A stretch of DNA of 64,000 bases from Bog-756 sp963756515 (GCA_963756515.1 CAVWNV010000005.1:62001-126000); one strand, 5' to 3'. Shown: positions 50,504-62,807, numbered from the stretch's first letter. The notes: generated from the sequence alone by a model not told the origin. Program-made: numbers and translations.

Positions 50504-51260
50504 GGATGTGCAATCTCGCCACCAAATGATCATGCAGGCCCTCCGCCAGCACAGTCCGGTGTTGGTCGGGGAGCTGGCCGCGGCACTTGACTGCTCCGAG
50601 ATGACCGTTCGCCGCGATCTCGAGGCGCTGGAGCGCGACGGAGGTCTCCGGCGGGTGCACGGCGGGGCGGCGAGCGTCTTCCTCAGCGCCGAGGAGACGC
50701 CCTACGGAATCCGGGCGCTCGAGGCCAGTGAGGCCAAGGCGAAGATCGGAGCTTCCGCCGCTGGACTGCTATCCGATGGGGAGACCGTCATCCTCGACGG
50801 AGGTACCACTGCCATGGAGGTGGCCCGTGCCCTCAGCAACCGTCGGATGACCGTCATGCCCCTCGCATTGAGGCCCGTCTTCGAACTGCATGAGTACCCC
50901 GGAATCAACCTCCTCCTCCCGGGGGGCGAGGTCCGTCCGGGCGAGCTGTCGTTGACCGGCAGCCTCACCGAGGCCGCCTTTGCCCAGCTCCGATTCGACA
51001 CGTGCATCATGGGACCCTCCGGCATAGACCCCAAGGCGGGTATCACTACCCACCTGCTCGCCGAGACTGCAGTGAAGCGCGCCGCCGCAAAGGCCTCGCA
51101 GCGAGTCATCGCAGTGGCCGACTCGTCGAAGCTCGGTCGGGTGGCGTTCGGCCACGTCTGCGATCTCGAGGACATCGACATCGTCCTCACCGATGTCGGC
51201 GCCGACCCTCAGGTGCTGGACGACCTCCGGACGGCGGGAGTTGACGTGCGCTGCGTGTGA
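50502..51260 (+). CDS. DeoR-family transcriptional regulator
   Basis: A 252-aa regulator: N-terminal HTH (SPVLVGELAAALDCSEMTVRRDLEALERDGGLRRVHGG) and a C-terminal DeoRC/ISOCOT sugar-phosphate sensor (GETVILDGGTTAMEVARAL, GPSGIDPKAGITTHLLAETAVKRA, VADSSKLGRVAF). It overlaps the MFS start (GTGA). Together with the HAD phosphatase it suggests control of uptake or efflux of a sugar or its phosphate. Confidence 0.93.
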   Translation: MDVQSRHQMIMQALRQHSPVLVGELAAALDCSEMTVRRDLEALERDGGLRRVHGGAASVFLSAEETPYGIRALEASEAKAKIGASAAGLLSDGETVILDGGTTAMEVARALSNRRMTVMPLALRPVFELHEYPGINLLLPGGEVRPGELSLTGSLTEAAFAQLRFDTCIMGPSGIDPKAGITTHLLAETAVKRAAAKASQRVIAVADSSKLGRVAFGHVCDLEDIDIVLTDVGADPQVLDDLRTAGVDVRCV

Positions 51261-52483
51261 CGCTGGTTCCGGACACCAACCGACGAACCCCGTCAACACC
51301 GACACTGGCGCCCGCCCGAACGGACGGCTGGCCACGGCTGGCCGTCATCGCCGTCTTCTTCGTCCACGGTCTCCTGTTCGCCTCCTGGACGGCCCATATC
51401 CCCCAGTTGAAACAGCAGCTTGGTCTGAGCGACGGACGGCTTGGACTCGCCCTATTGGGGGCTCCCATCGGTTCGGTGCTGGCCATGGTGGTGGCCGCAC
51501 GTCTACTGCCGCTAGTGGGCAGCCGATGCATAGTGCGCGTGGCCTTGGTCGGCTACTGCATCGCGGGACCGTTCATCGGGCTCGCCGGATCGTTGGCGAC
51601 GTTCTTCGTCACGTTCCTGCTCTGGGGCTTCTTCCAGGGGACGCTCGACGTGTCGATGAATACCCAGGCCATCGCGGTCGAGCGGGTATCGGGTCGCGTC
51701 CTGATGCCGGGATTCCACGGGTCGTGGAGCACCGGCGCCTTGGTCGGTGCCCTCGTGGGCGCCGTGGCCGTGGGGATCGGCGTCTCCGTGAGCGAACAAC
51801 TGCTCGTCCTGGCCGCTCCATGCCTCCTGGCGGTCGGGTGGCTCACAACCCGGATGATCCCCGATCGGCGTCCGGGAGGCTGCGGCGTCCCGCCAGGAGA
51901 TCCGAGCGGCCGCGCCGGCGTGCTTCAGGGTGCGGTCATCGTGCTCGGAGGCATCGCCTTCGCAGACATGCTGTGCGAGGGCGCGGCGGCCGACTGGGCC
52001 GCCGTCTACTTCCGCAACTCGCTCCACACCGTGCCCCTGGTCGCAGGGTTGGGCTTTACTGCATACGCACTGACCATGGCGACGGTCCGGCTCTCCGGAA
52101 ACCGGCTCGTCACCAGATTCACGGCGCACCGGCTGGTACCACTGCTCGCCGCCATCGCCTCGCTCGGCTTCGCCGTCGGACTGCTCATCGACAGTCCAGT
52201 GGGCGCATTGATCGGATTCGCGTTACTCGGTGCCGGACTTGGGTGCGTCATTCCTGTCGTCCTCAGTGCCACCGGAGCCGTCGAGAATGTTGACACCGGT
52301 AGAGCCGTGGCGACGGTGGCCGGCTGTGGGTGGGCCGGCTATGTGGTTGGTCCTGTGCTGATCGGTGGCATCGCCTCCACGACATCACTCCAAGCTGCCC
52401 TGTTCTTGATCCCGGTGCTCACCGGCATCGTGGCGCTGGCCACCGGCGCGGTCAAGGTGCTCCGCAACGGGGTGACGGGGTGA
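51257..52483 (+). CDS. MFS transporter (YbjJ-like)
   Basis: A 408-aa major-facilitator protein with 12 predicted TM helices: LAVIAVFFVHGLLFASWTAH, LGLALLGAPIGSVLAMVVAA, FVTFLLWGFFQGTLDVSMNTQ, and the C-terminal repeats. The N-terminal about 25 residues are a Pro/Thr-rich cytoplasmic extension. The first-helix FASWTAHIPQLK and SMNTQAIAVER resemble YbjJ-group transporters. Start GTG. It lies with DeoR and HAD genes, an arrangement like the YbjI/YbjJ neighbourhood of enterics. Substrate unknown. Confidence 0.87.
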   Translation: MTLVPDTNRRTPSTPTLAPARTDGWPRLAVIAVFFVHGLLFASWTAHIPQLKQQLGLSDGRLGLALLGAPIGSVLAMVVAARLLPLVGSRCIVRVALVGYCIAGPFIGLAGSLATFFVTFLLWGFFQGTLDVSMNTQAIAVERVSGRVLMPGFHGSWSTGALVGALVGAVAVGIGVSVSEQLLVLAAPCLLAVGWLTTRMIPDRRPGGCGVPPGDPSGRAGVLQGAVIVLGGIAFADMLCEGAAADWAAVYFRNSLHTVPLVAGLGFTAYALTMATVRLSGNRLVTRFTAHRLVPLLAAIASLGFAVGLLIDSPVGALIGFALLGAGLGCVIPVVLSATGAVENVDTGRAVATVAGCGWAGYVVGPVLIGGIASTTSLQAALFLIPVLTGIVALATGAVKVLRNGVTG

Positions 52484-52635
52484 CCTTCGCCAGTCAATCC
52501 AGCCGGCGTCGCCACCGGCCGGCCATCCCCGACGTCGTCCTCCCGGCGGCCGCCCGATGGGCCGGACTCATCGTTCCTCACGACTACGCCAACGTCGAAC
52601 TGGTGGGACCCTCGGCGGCACCGCCATCAGTGAAG

Positions 52636-52711
52636 TGGAGCCTGGGAGGAGAATCGAACTCCTGACCTACGCATTACGAGTGCGTTGCTCTACCGACTGA
52701 GCTACCCAGGC
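52636..52711 (-). tRNA. tRNA-Thr (anticodon CGU)
   Basis: A full cloverleaf on the minus strand with a 7-bp acceptor stem (GCCTGGG/CCCAGGC), D-arm AGCTCAGTCGGTAGAGC, anticodon stem ACGCA-loop CTCGTAA-TGCGT (CGT anticodon, reads ACG), and T-arm AGGAGTTCGATTCTCCT. A U discriminator and encoded CCA follow (52636-52638). It lies 26 bp downstream of holB. Its 3' end is the apparent integration site for the island that left the fragment at 49345. Confidence 0.95.
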
Positions 52712-52737
52712 GAAGTGAGACACGCTATCCCATCGAT

Positions 52738-53859
52738 TCAGTCGATCATGCCCGAAAGCTCGACCATCAGTGCGTCCATCAGCAGACTTTCGCTGGCGTT
52801 CCGGCCCAGCGCCACCGAGGCCTCACGAACCGCCTCCACCTGGCGCACCGCCCGCCGCGCCTCGGCCGCCCCACCCGGAGAGGTGATCGCCCCCTCACCG
52901 CCCGTCGTGGCCACCAGTCGGTCGCGGTACACCTCGGCCAGGGTGGCCAGGCCGAATCGGAGGTCGTCGGTGCGCCACCGCCGTTCCGCCCGCCGGTGGG
53001 CCTCCTCGACCTGTCGACGACCGGGGATTCCCTTGGACCCCAGGGCGTCGGCCTGGTCTGCCAGCGCCGTCAGTTCGGATGCGTGCTGCTCGCGGAGGGG
53101 TGCCAGCGCCTCCTCGGCCGCCGCCAGCAGCGCGGTGGAGGTGGCCGCGGCCGCTGCGCCGGATCCGTCCAACTGGGCGGGAACCGATCGCCACTGGCCC
53201 TGACGGGCCACGAATCCCGGATCGCTGACGAGCAGGCGGGCCCGGTCGAGACTGCCTCCTGATGCCCGCGCCACGACGTCGGCATGTTCCGGCTCGACCC
53301 CGCGCTCCACCAGCCAGGCCACCACCGCTCCGACCGGCACGGCGTCGAACGCCACCTGCACGCACCGGCTGGCGATGGTGTCGAGACTCGGAGGCAGATC
53401 GTCGGCCAGGAGCACGAAGATGGTGGAGGGCGGCGGCTCCTCCACCGTCTTCAACAGGGCCGGCACCGAGTCGCGGGCCAGGTGGATGTCGGCCACCATC
53501 AACACCTGGCGAGACGACTCGAGCGGGCGGCGGTGGGCCCGGGTGACGATCGACTGGGCGTCGGCGACGCTGACCGACGCGCCGGTCCGTTCCACCACCA
53601 CCAGGTCGGGGTGGGTGCCGGCCAGTGCCCGACGGCAGACATTGCAGTCGCCACAACCCCCCTGAGGGCACAGAAGCGCCGCGGCCAGCCCCCGGGCCGC
53701 AGCCCGCTTCCCCGACCCGGACGGACCATGGAGGAGGTACGCGTGGACCGGCCGACGGGCGGCCGCCGTCAACTGGGCCACGGCGCGGGGTTGACCCACC
53801 ACCTCCTCGAACAGGCCGGCGACCGGTGGTTCGAGTTCTTTTCCGTCGCTAGCGGTCAC
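52738..53859 (-). CDS. holB: DNA polymerase III subunit delta'
   Basis: A 373-aa clamp-loader subunit. Walker A-like HGPSGSGKRAAARGL, zinc-binding Cys (CPQGGCGDCNVCRRAL), ADIHLARDSVPALLKTVEEPP, and SRCVQV (SRC motif) are present; the C-terminal part is helical. The GTG start overlaps tmk by 11 bp. The topA-tmk-holB-tRNA-Thr order is a common core arrangement in actinobacteria. Confidence 0.92.
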   Translation of the reverse strand: MTASDGKELEPPVAGLFEEVVGQPRAVAQLTAAARRPVHAYLLHGPSGSGKRAAARGLAAALLCPQGGCGDCNVCRRALAGTHPDLVVVERTGASVSVADAQSIVTRAHRRPLESSRQVLMVADIHLARDSVPALLKTVEEPPPSTIFVLLADDLPPSLDTIASRCVQVAFDAVPVGAVVAWLVERGVEPEHADVVARASGGSLDRARLLVSDPGFVARQGQWRSVPAQLDGSGAAAAATSTALLAAAEEALAPLREQHASELTALADQADALGSKGIPGRRQVEEAHRRAERRWRTDDLRFGLATLAEVYRDRLVATTGGEGAITSPGGAAEARRAVRQVEAVREASVALGRNASESLLMDALMVELSGMID

Positions 53860-54484
53860 GATCCCCGGCCTCCGCCAAGTGTTCCTGCACCCCTGACCAC
53901 ACCGCCGCGGCCACCTCCGCCACCGGCCCCGAACCGTCGACCACCAACCAGGGGGTGGCGTCCGTCTCGGCCAGCAACCGGTACCCGTCGGCCACCCGTT
54001 GGCGGAACTCGTCGCCCAGGACCTCGATCCGGTCCTCGACCGATCCGCGGCGCCGGGCCCGCCCGACCTCGAGGGACACGTCCAACAGCACCGTCAGATC
54101 GGGGGTCAGGCCACCGGTCGCCCACTCGATGAGTCGGTCCAGCTCCACACGGTCGAGACCCCGTCCGTACCCCTGGTAGGCCAGCGTGGAGGCCGAGAAC
54201 CGGTCGCTGACCACCCAGCCACCCTGATCGAGGGCGGGACGGATCACCTCGGCCACATGCTGGGCCCGGTCGGCCGCCAGCAACAGTGCCTCCGTGCGCT
54301 CACCGGGCGTGGGTTGGTCACGGTCGAGCAGGAGCGTGCGGAGCGATGCGCCGAGGCGGGTGGCACCGGGCTCGAACGTGAGCAGCGCATCGAGCCGCCG
54401 GGCCAGAAATCCGGCCTGCGTGGACTTGCCGCAGCCATCGATGCCTTCGAACGCGATGAGGCCACCGGCGCCGCGCATCGCCAC
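53849..54484 (-). CDS. tmk: Thymidylate kinase
   Basis: A 211-aa dTMP kinase. P-loop FEGIDGCGKSTQ, SDRFSASTLAYQGYGRGLD (DRY-like substrate loop) and LTVLLDVSLEVGRARRR are present. The GTG start is directly adjacent to the topA stop; the ATG at residue 3 is an alternative. It forms an operon with topA and holB. Confidence 0.95.
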   Translation of the reverse strand: MAMRGAGGLIAFEGIDGCGKSTQAGFLARRLDALLTFEPGATRLGASLRTLLLDRDQPTPGERTEALLLAADRAQHVAEVIRPALDQGGWVVSDRFSASTLAYQGYGRGLDRVELDRLIEWATGGLTPDLTVLLDVSLEVGRARRRGSVEDRIEVLGDEFRQRVADGYRLLAETDATPWLVVDGSGPVAEVAAAVWSGVQEHLAEAGDRDR

Positions 54485-57478
54485 CTAGAACGGAGGGTCG
54501 TCGTCACGTCCCGACTCGGACGCGCCTGTGCTCGGGGCCGGAGCCCGCGGCGCTGCGGCCTTCTTGGCCGCGGCCTTCTTGGCCGTGGTCTTCTTGACCG
54601 CGGTCTTCTTGGCCGTGGTCTTCTTGGCCGGGGCCTTCTTGGCCGGGGTCTTCTTGGCCGGGGCCTTCTTGGCCGCCTTTCTGGCCTTCTTCACCGCCGG
54701 ACCGGCGGCCCGGCGCTCGGCCAACAGCTCCGAGGCCCGCTCGACGGTCAGGTTCTCGACGTCGTCGCCCTTGCGCAGGGAGGCGTTGGTCGTGCCATCC
54801 GTCACGTACGGACCGAAGCGGCCGTCCTTCACCACCATGGTCAGACCGGTGTCGGGATCGGCGCCCATCTCCCGCAGCGGTCCCTTGACCGCCCGCCCGC
54901 GCGTCTTCGGTTGGGCGAACAGCGCCTGGGCTTCTGCCACGGTGACGGTCAGGATCTGATCCTCGGTGAGCAGGCTGCGGGTATCGGTCCCCTTCTTGAG
55001 GTACGGGCCGAACTTCCCGTTGTGGGCGACGATCTCCTCGCCTCCGTCGGGATCGGTGCCCACCACACGGGGGATGCGAAGGAGGTCCATGGCCTGCTCG
55101 AAGGTCAGCGTGGCCGGTGACATGGACGCGAACAGGGAGGACGTACGGGGCTTCGGCCCCCCGTCGACCAGCTCGCCGAGCTGGACATAGGGTCCGAACC
55201 GGCCCGCCTTGACCAGGACGGGCAGTTCCGTCTCGGGGTCCTGTCCGAGCACACGGTCGGATGACGGGGCCTCGAGCAGGGACTCGGCCCGCTCCACCGT
55301 CAGCTCGTCGGGAGCCAGGTCCTCGGGGATGGAGACCCGGTCCTCGCCCCGTTGGAGATACGGGCCGTAGCGGCCGACCCGGGCCACGATGTCCCGGCCG
55401 TCCGAGCCCACCCCGATGGGGATGGAGTTGATCTCCCGGGCGTCGATCTCACCCAGGTAGGTGCTGACCTCGCGCTTGAGCCCCAGGGCCCGCACGTGGC
55501 CGGCCACCGGGGCGCCCCCGCCACCACCGCTGCCGTTGCCGGACGAGTCAGGGGCGCCGTCGGTCGTCGCCGGTCCGGTCGGCTCCCCGCCACCGAAGTA
55601 GAAGCGGGTCAGCCAGGGCAGGGACTCCTCGTTGCCGGAGGCGATGGCATCGAGGTCGTCCTCCATCGAGGCGGTGAACCCGTAGTCCACCAGGTCGGCG
55701 AAGTACCGCTCCAGCAATCCGACCACGGCGAAGGCCGTGAACGACGGCACCAGGGCGGTGCCCTTCTTCCAGACGTAGCCCCGGTCGAGAATGGTGGCGA
55801 TGACGCTGGCGTAGGTGGACGGTCGACCCACCCCGAGCTCCTCCATGGCCTTGACCAGCGACGCCTCCGTATAGCGGGCCGGCGGCTGGGTGGCGTGCGA
55901 TCCCGGCTCGAGGTCGTCGATGGAAGCGGCGTCGCCCTCGGCCATGGGAGGAAGATGGACCTCACGATCGGCCAGTTCGGCCTCGGGGTCGTCTTCTCCT
56001 TCGACATAGGCCCGCAGGTATCCCGGGAACTGGATGACCTTGCCCGACGCGGTGAACTCGGCCTGTCTCCCCCCCACGCCCTCCGGCCCCACCGCCGTAC
56101 CGGTCAACCGGACCTGGGCACTGGTGCCGGTGGCGTCGGCCATCTGCGAGGCCACCGTCCGCTTCCAGATCAGGTCGTAGAGCCGGAACTCGTCCCCCGA
56201 CAACGAGCGGGACGCCTCGTCGGGGGTCCGGAACGACTCGCCCGCGGGGCGGATGGCCTCGTGGGCCTCCTGGGCGTTCTTGACCTTGCGCTCGTACCGC
56301 CGCGGCTGGGCCGGCACGTAGTCAGGTCCGTAGAGGGCCCGGGCCTGGGCCCGGGCCGCGTCGAGGGCCTGGCTCGACAGGGTGGTCGAGTCGGTCCGCA
56401 TGTAGGTGATCCAGCCGTCCTCGTACAGGCGCTGGGCGATCTGCATGGCCCGCTTGGAGCTGAAGCGGAGCTTGCGACCGGCCTCCTGTTGCAGGGTGGA
56501 GGTCATGAACGGGGCCGACGGCGACCGCCGGAACGGCTTGTGGGTCATGGAGGTGACCGAGAAGGGCACGCCCTCCAGTCCGCCGGCCAGGTTCCTCGCC
56601 TCCTCCTCCCCCAGCACCACCACCGAACCGGCGGAGCTCAGCGAGCCGGTCTCGTCGAAGTCCCGCCCGGAGGCCAGGGCCACGCCGTCGACGGCGGCCA
56701 GCGCGGCCGAGAACGACCGCGGCGAGTCCCCGCTCGACGCGGTGGCCGAGCCGTCGACCGCCACGGTGAAGGTGGCGTCGATGCCCCACCAGCCGGCCGA
56801 CCGGAAGGCCATCCGGGCCCGCTCCCGCTCGACCACCATGCGTGTGGCCACACTTTGGACCCGCCCGGCGGACAGCCGGGGCATGATCTTCTTCCACAGG
56901 ACCGGGGACACCTCGTAGCCGTACAGGCGGTCGAGGATCCGTCGGGCCTCCTGGGCGTCGACCAGCCGACGGTCGAGGTCACGCCACTCGAGGACGGCCC
57001 GCTCGATGGCGGGCCGGGTGATCTCGTGGAACACCATCCGCTTGACCGGGACCCGGGGGGCCAGCACCTCGAGCAGGTGCCAGGCGATCGACTCGCCCTC
57101 GCGGTCCTCGTCCGAGGCCAGATAGACCTCGCTGGCCTGCTTGACCAGCTGCTTCAACTTGGCCACCTGGGACTTCTTCTCCGACGAAACCACGTAGAGC
57201 GGCTTGAAGCCGTTGTCGACGTCCACACCCAGCCTCGACCACGACTCGCCCTTGTAGGCGGCGGGCACCTCGTCGGCCCGGCGGGGGAGGTCCCGGATGT
57301 GCCCGATCGACGACTCGACCACGTAGCCCGACCCCAGCAGGCCGGCGATGGTCTTGGCCTTGGCCGGGGACTCCACGATGACCAGGGGTTTTGCTCCGCC
57401 ACGGGGGCGTCGGCCGGCCGAGCCACCGGTGGCGGCGTCGGCGTCCGTGGGCGGTTCTGTGAGGTCGGTGGTTGCCAT
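54485..57478 (-). CDS. topA: DNA topoisomerase I
   Basis: A 997-aa type IA topoisomerase. The Toprim domain begins LVIVESPAKAKTIAGLLG, with acidic DEDREGE; SAGRVQSVATRMV and the catalytic-Tyr motif GWITYMRTDST follow. After the core, four C-terminal repeats (GPYLQRG, GPYVQLG, GPYLKKG, GPYVTDG) lie in the region to about 915. The last 80 residues are Lys/Ala-rich (KKAPAKKTPAKK pattern), as in other actinobacterial TopA, where such tails bind DNA and aid processivity. There is no zinc-finger Cys cluster. Confidence 0.97.
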   Translation of the reverse strand: MATTDLTEPPTDADAATGGSAGRRPRGGAKPLVIVESPAKAKTIAGLLGSGYVVESSIGHIRDLPRRADEVPAAYKGESWSRLGVDVDNGFKPLYVVSSEKKSQVAKLKQLVKQASEVYLASDEDREGESIAWHLLEVLAPRVPVKRMVFHEITRPAIERAVLEWRDLDRRLVDAQEARRILDRLYGYEVSPVLWKKIMPRLSAGRVQSVATRMVVERERARMAFRSAGWWGIDATFTVAVDGSATASSGDSPRSFSAALAAVDGVALASGRDFDETGSLSSAGSVVVLGEEEARNLAGGLEGVPFSVTSMTHKPFRRSPSAPFMTSTLQQEAGRKLRFSSKRAMQIAQRLYEDGWITYMRTDSTTLSSQALDAARAQARALYGPDYVPAQPRRYERKVKNAQEAHEAIRPAGESFRTPDEASRSLSGDEFRLYDLIWKRTVASQMADATGTSAQVRLTGTAVGPEGVGGRQAEFTASGKVIQFPGYLRAYVEGEDDPEAELADREVHLPPMAEGDAASIDDLEPGSHATQPPARYTEASLVKAMEELGVGRPSTYASVIATILDRGYVWKKGTALVPSFTAFAVVGLLERYFADLVDYGFTASMEDDLDAIASGNEESLPWLTRFYFGGGEPTGPATTDGAPDSSGNGSGGGGGAPVAGHVRALGLKREVSTYLGEIDAREINSIPIGVGSDGRDIVARVGRYGPYLQRGEDRVSIPEDLAPDELTVERAESLLEAPSSDRVLGQDPETELPVLVKAGRFGPYVQLGELVDGGPKPRTSSLFASMSPATLTFEQAMDLLRIPRVVGTDPDGGEEIVAHNGKFGPYLKKGTDTRSLLTEDQILTVTVAEAQALFAQPKTRGRAVKGPLREMGADPDTGLTMVVKDGRFGPYVTDGTTNASLRKGDDVENLTVERASELLAERRAAGPAVKKARKAAKKAPAKKTPAKKAPAKKTTAKKTAVKKTTAKKAAAKKAAAPRAPAPSTGASESGRDDDPPF

Positions 57479-57569
57479 GGCTGTGGGGCACAGGGTGAAC
57501 GGTGGGGCGAGGCGTTGTCAACCCCGATCCCTGGTCACCAGCGGCCTCCGGGGCGCGGTGACCAGGCGT

Positions 57570-59972
<2,403 letters not shown>

Positions 59973-60299
59973 CGGTGTGGCTCCCTTCGGTGTACTGCCT
60001 GGTCAACGTCGGTACGGTCGTCGTCGGTTGCTGGACATGGTCGAAATTCCCTGCCGGACCTCCCGACCGCGGCCCACCGCAGGCATCGAGAGACGTCGTC
60101 CCCCCTGCGAAGCCACGGCCGATCGACCGGGTGCCGGGGCGCGCCGTAACGGCACGCCATTACCGGCAACGGGGCCAGAAGATACCGACAAAAGGGGGCG
60201 CGGGGCAAGGAAGGCCGCTGGCCAGCCCTTCCGGACGACCGGCCGGAGGGTCCGGGCCGGGCGGGAACGACCGACGCCGACGGTGACCGGGCCGGCCGG
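59973..60299. other. Intergenic region, nothing recognised
   Basis: These 327 bp precede hppA on the minus strand and include its SD. I find no further gene, RNA or obvious dyad. Promoters must lie here, but the boxes are not clear. Confidence 0.5.
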
Positions 60300-62807
60300 T
60301 CAGGTGGGCTCGACGTCGGCCTCGGGACCGGCGATGAGCTCGTAGTCGGGGTTGAGGATGGCCTGGCGACGGGCCCAGTCACCGACCATTCCCTCCACCA
60401 CCAGCCGGGCCCCGGGTTGGATCCCCGGGATCCGCCGCCGGCCCTGGAACACCAGCAGGATCCGGCCGGTCTCGTCGGCCAGCACGCACTCGAGATTGGA
60501 CGTGCCCGCCCGGGGCTGCACCCGCACGGACTTCACCCGGCCCACCACCCTGACCCGGTGCCGCCACTGGGCGTCGCTGATCGGGATGGTGCCCGCGCCG
60601 CGCTCGCCGAAGGCGGCCCGATCGAACGAGGCCCGGGCCGACTCCCGCTCCGAGGCGCGTTCTGCCGCTCTGGCCGTGGCCCGGCCGGACGGCCCGCCCC
60701 CGTGGTCGGCGCCGGCCTTGGCCGCCCCCACCGGCGTGCGTCGCCACTCGCGTCGCTTGGACAGCCATCCGCCGGTCAGCTGATAGGGGACGACGGTGGC
60801 GTTCACGTGGGCCAACTGGCCGACGGCGGCGGCGATCTCGTCGGCCGTCCCATCGTGGAGCAACCGGTGCCAGCCGGCCGCGAACCCGCGCCGGGGAAGC
60901 AGGATGGTCAATTCGGTCTGTCCGTCGGCCACGGTTTCGGCCGCCATCTCGAGCGTGGCCCGGGTCAGCCGGCGGTCCTCGCACTCCTCGACATCGAGGG
61001 GGAGCCGGGTCAGGCCGAGCCGGCCCCACTCCGCTTCGAGCTCGGCCGACACCCGGCTGTCCAGGGTGAAATGGACGGCCCGCAGCTCGTCGGGATGGAG
61101 TGTGCGCGCGTACTGGAGGGCCCGGGCCGTGGCCATGTCCAACCGGTCGACCAGCACGATCACCGTGTGCCGGGTGAGCACCGGCGCCTCGGCCGCCTCG
61201 GCCGCTCCCTGCTCCAGCTGGCGCTCCTCGTCGGCGTACTGGCGATGGAGGGCCAGCAGGCCGAGCACCCCGAGCGGCAGGATGACCAGGATGACCCAGG
61301 CGCCCTCGGTGAACTTGGACACGATGATGATCACCAGGACCACGAACGAGAGGACCGAGGCCGTCCCGTTGATGCCCAGGCGCCTCCGCCAGTGATCCTC
61401 GCGGTGGGTCCAGTGGTACTTGGCCATGCCGGCCCCGGCCATGGTGAAGCCGGTGAACACACCGATGGCGTAGAGGGGGATGAGCTTGTCGACCCGGGCC
61501 CGGGTGATCAGCAACAGGACGATCGAGACCACGGTGAGGACGATGATCCCGGTGGAGAAGACCAGCCGGTGGCCGCGCTTGGTCAGCTGGCGGGGCAGAT
61601 AGGAGTCCTCGGCGGCGAAGCTGGCCAGGAACGGGAACCCGGTGAAGCTGGTGTTGGCGGCCAGGATCAGGATCAGGGTGGTGCCGATCTGGAGCAGTAC
61701 GTACAGGACATTGCCGAACCCGTGGGAGCCGTAGACGAACTTGGCGATCTGGGAGATGACCGTCGGGGTGCCCGACACGTAGGGGATCGGATGCGTCACC
61801 GCGGCCAGGGAGGAGACCCCGAGCACCAGGGAGCCGAGGATCACGGCCATGCACACCATGGTGATCCGGGCGTTCCGGGACTCGGGACGCCGGAAGATGC
61901 TGACGCCGTTGGAGATGGCCTCGGTCCCGGTCAGGGCCGAACCCCCCGAGGCGAACGCCTTGAGAACCAGGAAGATCGTGGCTCCGTAGAGCAGGCCGCT
62001 GCCCGGGTGGCCGACCGCCACGGAGGGGTTGGCGCCGGACATGTGGCCGTAGATCGAGTGGGCGTGGAGCGATCCGGTGATGGCCTTGTAGGCCCCGTAG
62101 CCCAGCATCACCACCATGTTGGCGATGAAGAAGTAGGTGGGGACGGCGAAGGTCCGCCCCGCTTCGCGGATGCCCCTGAGGTTCCCGTAGGCGATGAGAC
62201 AGACCAGGGCGATGGCGATCCAGGTGGTGTCCTTGGTCAGCCCCGGCTCCACCGAGGTGATGGCTGCGACCCCGGCCGCCACCGACACCGCCACCGTCAG
62301 CGTGTAGTCGATGAGCAGGGACATGGCCGCCACCTGGGCCACGGTGAGACCGAAGTTCTCGCGGGCCACCACGTAGGCCCCGCCGGCCTTGGTGTAGACC
62401 TTCACCACTTCGAGGTAGGACAGCGTCACGAACAGCAGGACGAAGATGACGGCCACGCTGATCGGGACGACCAAGGAGAAGGCGGCGACCCCGACGATGG
62501 GGATGAGGGGGATGAGCATCTGCTCGGTGGCGTACGCCGACGAGGAGATGACGTCCGAGGACAGCACGGCCAGGGCGGTGGGCTTGCCCAGGCGCTCCGC
62601 CGACTGACGGTCCGAGGCGATGGGCGGGCCGAGCAGCACGTTCTTCAGGCGGTAGCGGAGCGTCTCGGGGAGATCCACGATGGCCGTCGGCGTGGCGGTC
62701 GGCCGCATCCGCTCGCCCGGAGCCGGAGCGGCCGGCGAAACCGTCACACCGACCCCGTCACCTGACGATTGGGCCGGAGCCGCACCTCCGGTCACCGATG
62801 GGTCCAC
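60300..62807 (-). CDS. APC-superfamily (KimA-like) permease with cytoplasmic and OB-fold C-terminal domains
   Basis: An 835-aa protein. About 12 TM helices (residues 75-520; SSDVISSSAYATEQMLIPLIP, GGAYVVARENFG, GSALTGTEAISNGVSIFRRPESRNA, TSFTGFPFLASFAAED) match the KimA/YdaO K+ or amino-acid permease group. A cytoplasmic alpha/beta domain follows (about 545-690; TRHTVIVLVDRLDMATARALQYARTLHPDELRAVHF). Then a charged linker and an OB-fold (VRVVGRVKSVRV, CVLADETGRILLVFQG) end the protein. Divergent trkA genes support a potassium role. In other actinobacteria the OB-fold protein is encoded separately, so this is a fusion. The GTG at 62807 is one of several possible starts. Confidence 0.88.
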   Translation of the reverse strand: MDPSVTGGAAPAQSSGDGVGVTVSPAAPAPGERMRPTATPTAIVDLPETLRYRLKNVLLGPPIASDRQSAERLGKPTALAVLSSDVISSSAYATEQMLIPLIPIVGVAAFSLVVPISVAVIFVLLFVTLSYLEVVKVYTKAGGAYVVARENFGLTVAQVAAMSLLIDYTLTVAVSVAAGVAAITSVEPGLTKDTTWIAIALVCLIAYGNLRGIREAGRTFAVPTYFFIANMVVMLGYGAYKAITGSLHAHSIYGHMSGANPSVAVGHPGSGLLYGATIFLVLKAFASGGSALTGTEAISNGVSIFRRPESRNARITMVCMAVILGSLVLGVSSLAAVTHPIPYVSGTPTVISQIAKFVYGSHGFGNVLYVLLQIGTTLILILAANTSFTGFPFLASFAAEDSYLPRQLTKRGHRLVFSTGIIVLTVVSIVLLLITRARVDKLIPLYAIGVFTGFTMAGAGMAKYHWTHREDHWRRRLGINGTASVLSFVVLVIIIVSKFTEGAWVILVILPLGVLGLLALHRQYADEERQLEQGAAEAAEAPVLTRHTVIVLVDRLDMATARALQYARTLHPDELRAVHFTLDSRVSAELEAEWGRLGLTRLPLDVEECEDRRLTRATLEMAAETVADGQTELTILLPRRGFAAGWHRLLHDGTADEIAAAVGQLAHVNATVVPYQLTGGWLSKRREWRRTPVGAAKAGADHGGGPSGRATARAAERASERESARASFDRAAFGERGAGTIPISDAQWRHRVRVVGRVKSVRVQPRAGTSNLECVLADETGRILLVFQGRRRIPGIQPGARLVVEGMVGDWARRQAILNPDYELIAGPEADVEPT

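Noticed and set aside
60417..62765. 782-aa plus-strand ORF opposite the permease
   Set aside because: Asp/Gly/His/Gln-rich composition typical of antisense frames in GC-rich DNA; the minus-strand permease is clearly real.
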